A stretch of 64,000 nt of DNA from JBBIIC01 sp037446725 (GTDB taxonomy: Bacteria; Actinomycetota; Coriobacteriia; Anaerosomatales; SLCP01), in NCBI GenBank assembly GCA_037446725.1, contig JBBIIC010000008.1:1-64000 (forward strand), in the 5' to 3' direction. Each line of letters starts with the position of its first letter. Position 1 is the stretch's first letter. Position numbers and translations under genes: made by a program. The notes beneath the pieces were generated by a model. That model had not been told where the DNA came from. It did not search any database and saw only the letters and a list, made by a program, of their open reading frames with translations. Shown piece by piece: positions 63,431 to 64,000 of this stretch.

Positions 63431-63510
63431 ATGCCCGCGGCACAGGCCGGCAGGTTGAGCCGCGGAGGGGTATGTATATGCGATGACGCCCTCGGGGGAA
63501 GGAGCGCGGC

Positions 63511-64000
63511 GTGACTCAGACCGACGGGCTCGTGCTGTGGTGCAGCGGCCTGCGAAGAAGCTTCGGAGAGCTCGTGGCGGTCGACGGGGTCGGCTTCGAG
63601 ATCGCAGCTGGCGAGACGTACGGTTTGCTGGGCCCGAACGGGGCGGGCAAGACTACGACGATATCGATGCTCTGCGGGCTGCTCGAACGCGATGCGGGGG
63701 GTGTGCAGGTACTTGGCCAGCCGCTCACCACGCGCAGCATCGGCCCGAAGCGGGCGATCGGCTACGTGCCGCAGGACATCGCCGTCTACCCCGATCTCAC
63801 CGCCCAGGAGAACCTCTCGTTCTTCGGCCGCCTGTACGGGCTTTCCGGCGCCGAGCTCACGAGCCGCGTCGACCACGTGCTCGAGATCGTCGGCCTGGCC
63901 GACCGCGCCAAGGAGCGCTCGGACCAGTTCTCCGGCGGCATGAAGCGCCGGCTCAACATCGGCATCGGGCTGCTCCACGAACCCAAGCTGCTCGTGCTCG
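63511..64000 (+). CDS. ABC exporter ATPase (DrrA/NatA type), cut by the window end
   Basis: The first 163 residues of an ABC ATPase running off the window. GLLGPNGAGKTTTISML is Walker A, YVPQDIAVYPDLTAQENL is the Q-loop region, and FSGGMKRRLNIGIGLLHEPKLLVL is the signature leading into Walker B. The GTG at 63511 has GGGGGAAGGAG 7 nt upstream. Its permease should follow beyond the window. It would be the third ABC-2-type exporter in 64 kb. Confidence 0.92.
   Translation, partial: MTQTDGLVLWCSGLRRSFGELVAVDGVGFEIAAGETYGLLGPNGAGKTTTISMLCGLLERDAGGVQVLGQPLTTRSIGPKRAIGYVPQDIAVYPDLTAQENLSFFGRLYGLSGAELTSRVDHVLEIVGLADRAKERSDQFSGGMKRRLNIGIGLLHEPKLLVL

Overview
The window comes from a high-GC actinobacterium, most likely of the class Coriobacteriia or a close uncultured relative. 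The grounds are the actinobacterial fhaA-fhaB-pstP-rodA-pbpA-pknB cell-wall signalling operon, a UPF0182 protein, an archaeal-type PEP carboxylase, frequent GTG and TTG starts, and many ATGA/GTGA overlaps between genes. A run of exactly 100 N (49666-49765) marks a scaffold join, so this is a draft or metagenome assembly. There are two tRNA genes (Leu-CAG, Arg-CCT) and no rRNA, CRISPR array, prophage or intact insertion sequence.

Layout. 0-11 kb holds a LOG-family protein with a PEGA/beta-propeller membrane protein, a fused glucose-6-phosphate/6-phosphogluconate dehydrogenase, serS, mscL with a zinc ribbon, a PAS-GGDEF diguanylate cyclase, pheA, and larB-larC for the nickel-pincer cofactor. 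11-17.5 kb holds a MutY-like glycosylase without an Fe-S motif, a DEAD-box helicase, tRNA-Leu, and a MarR-type regulator leading an ABC-2 exporter operon. 17.6-26.3 kb is the Ser/Thr kinase, FHA and phosphatase operon, in which the SEDS glycosyltransferase and its transpeptidase are one 911-residue polypeptide. 26.3-39 kb is mostly housekeeping: ppcA, tRNA-Arg, a MazF toxin-antitoxin pair with a readable operator-promoter, a nitrate/sulfonate/thiamine-precursor type ABC importer, folate salvage, a polysaccharide deacetylase, and PRC-barrel and YtxH stress-type proteins. 39-43.3 kb holds an aminotransferase-ddl operon behind a T-box riboswitch, a holin-like pair, and an RlpA-like secreted protein with a 410-nt upstream region. 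43.7-55.5 kb holds UPF0182, HD-GYP and HEAT-repeat genes, the assembly gap, maf, and a chain of envelope genes (methyltransferase, amidohydrolase, two PspC proteins, a toastrack protein, a CBS/CorC protein). 55.5-64 kb is the least stable part: an FKBP gene with a one-base frameshift, a YedY-like molybdoprotein gene split by a DUF433/DUF5615 toxin-antitoxin module bracketed by imperfect direct repeats, a NatAB-type exporter, a hemolysin III protein, acylphosphatase, and the start of another exporter ATPase.

The most notable observations are the Zwf-Gnd fusion, the RodA-PbpA fusion inside the kinase operon, the T-box that appears to place D-Ala-D-Ala ligase under tRNA control, and the toxin-antitoxin insertion in the molybdoprotein gene. 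No wholly new multi-gene defence or metabolic system is evident. All functions are inferred from protein motifs read by eye; no database search was run.
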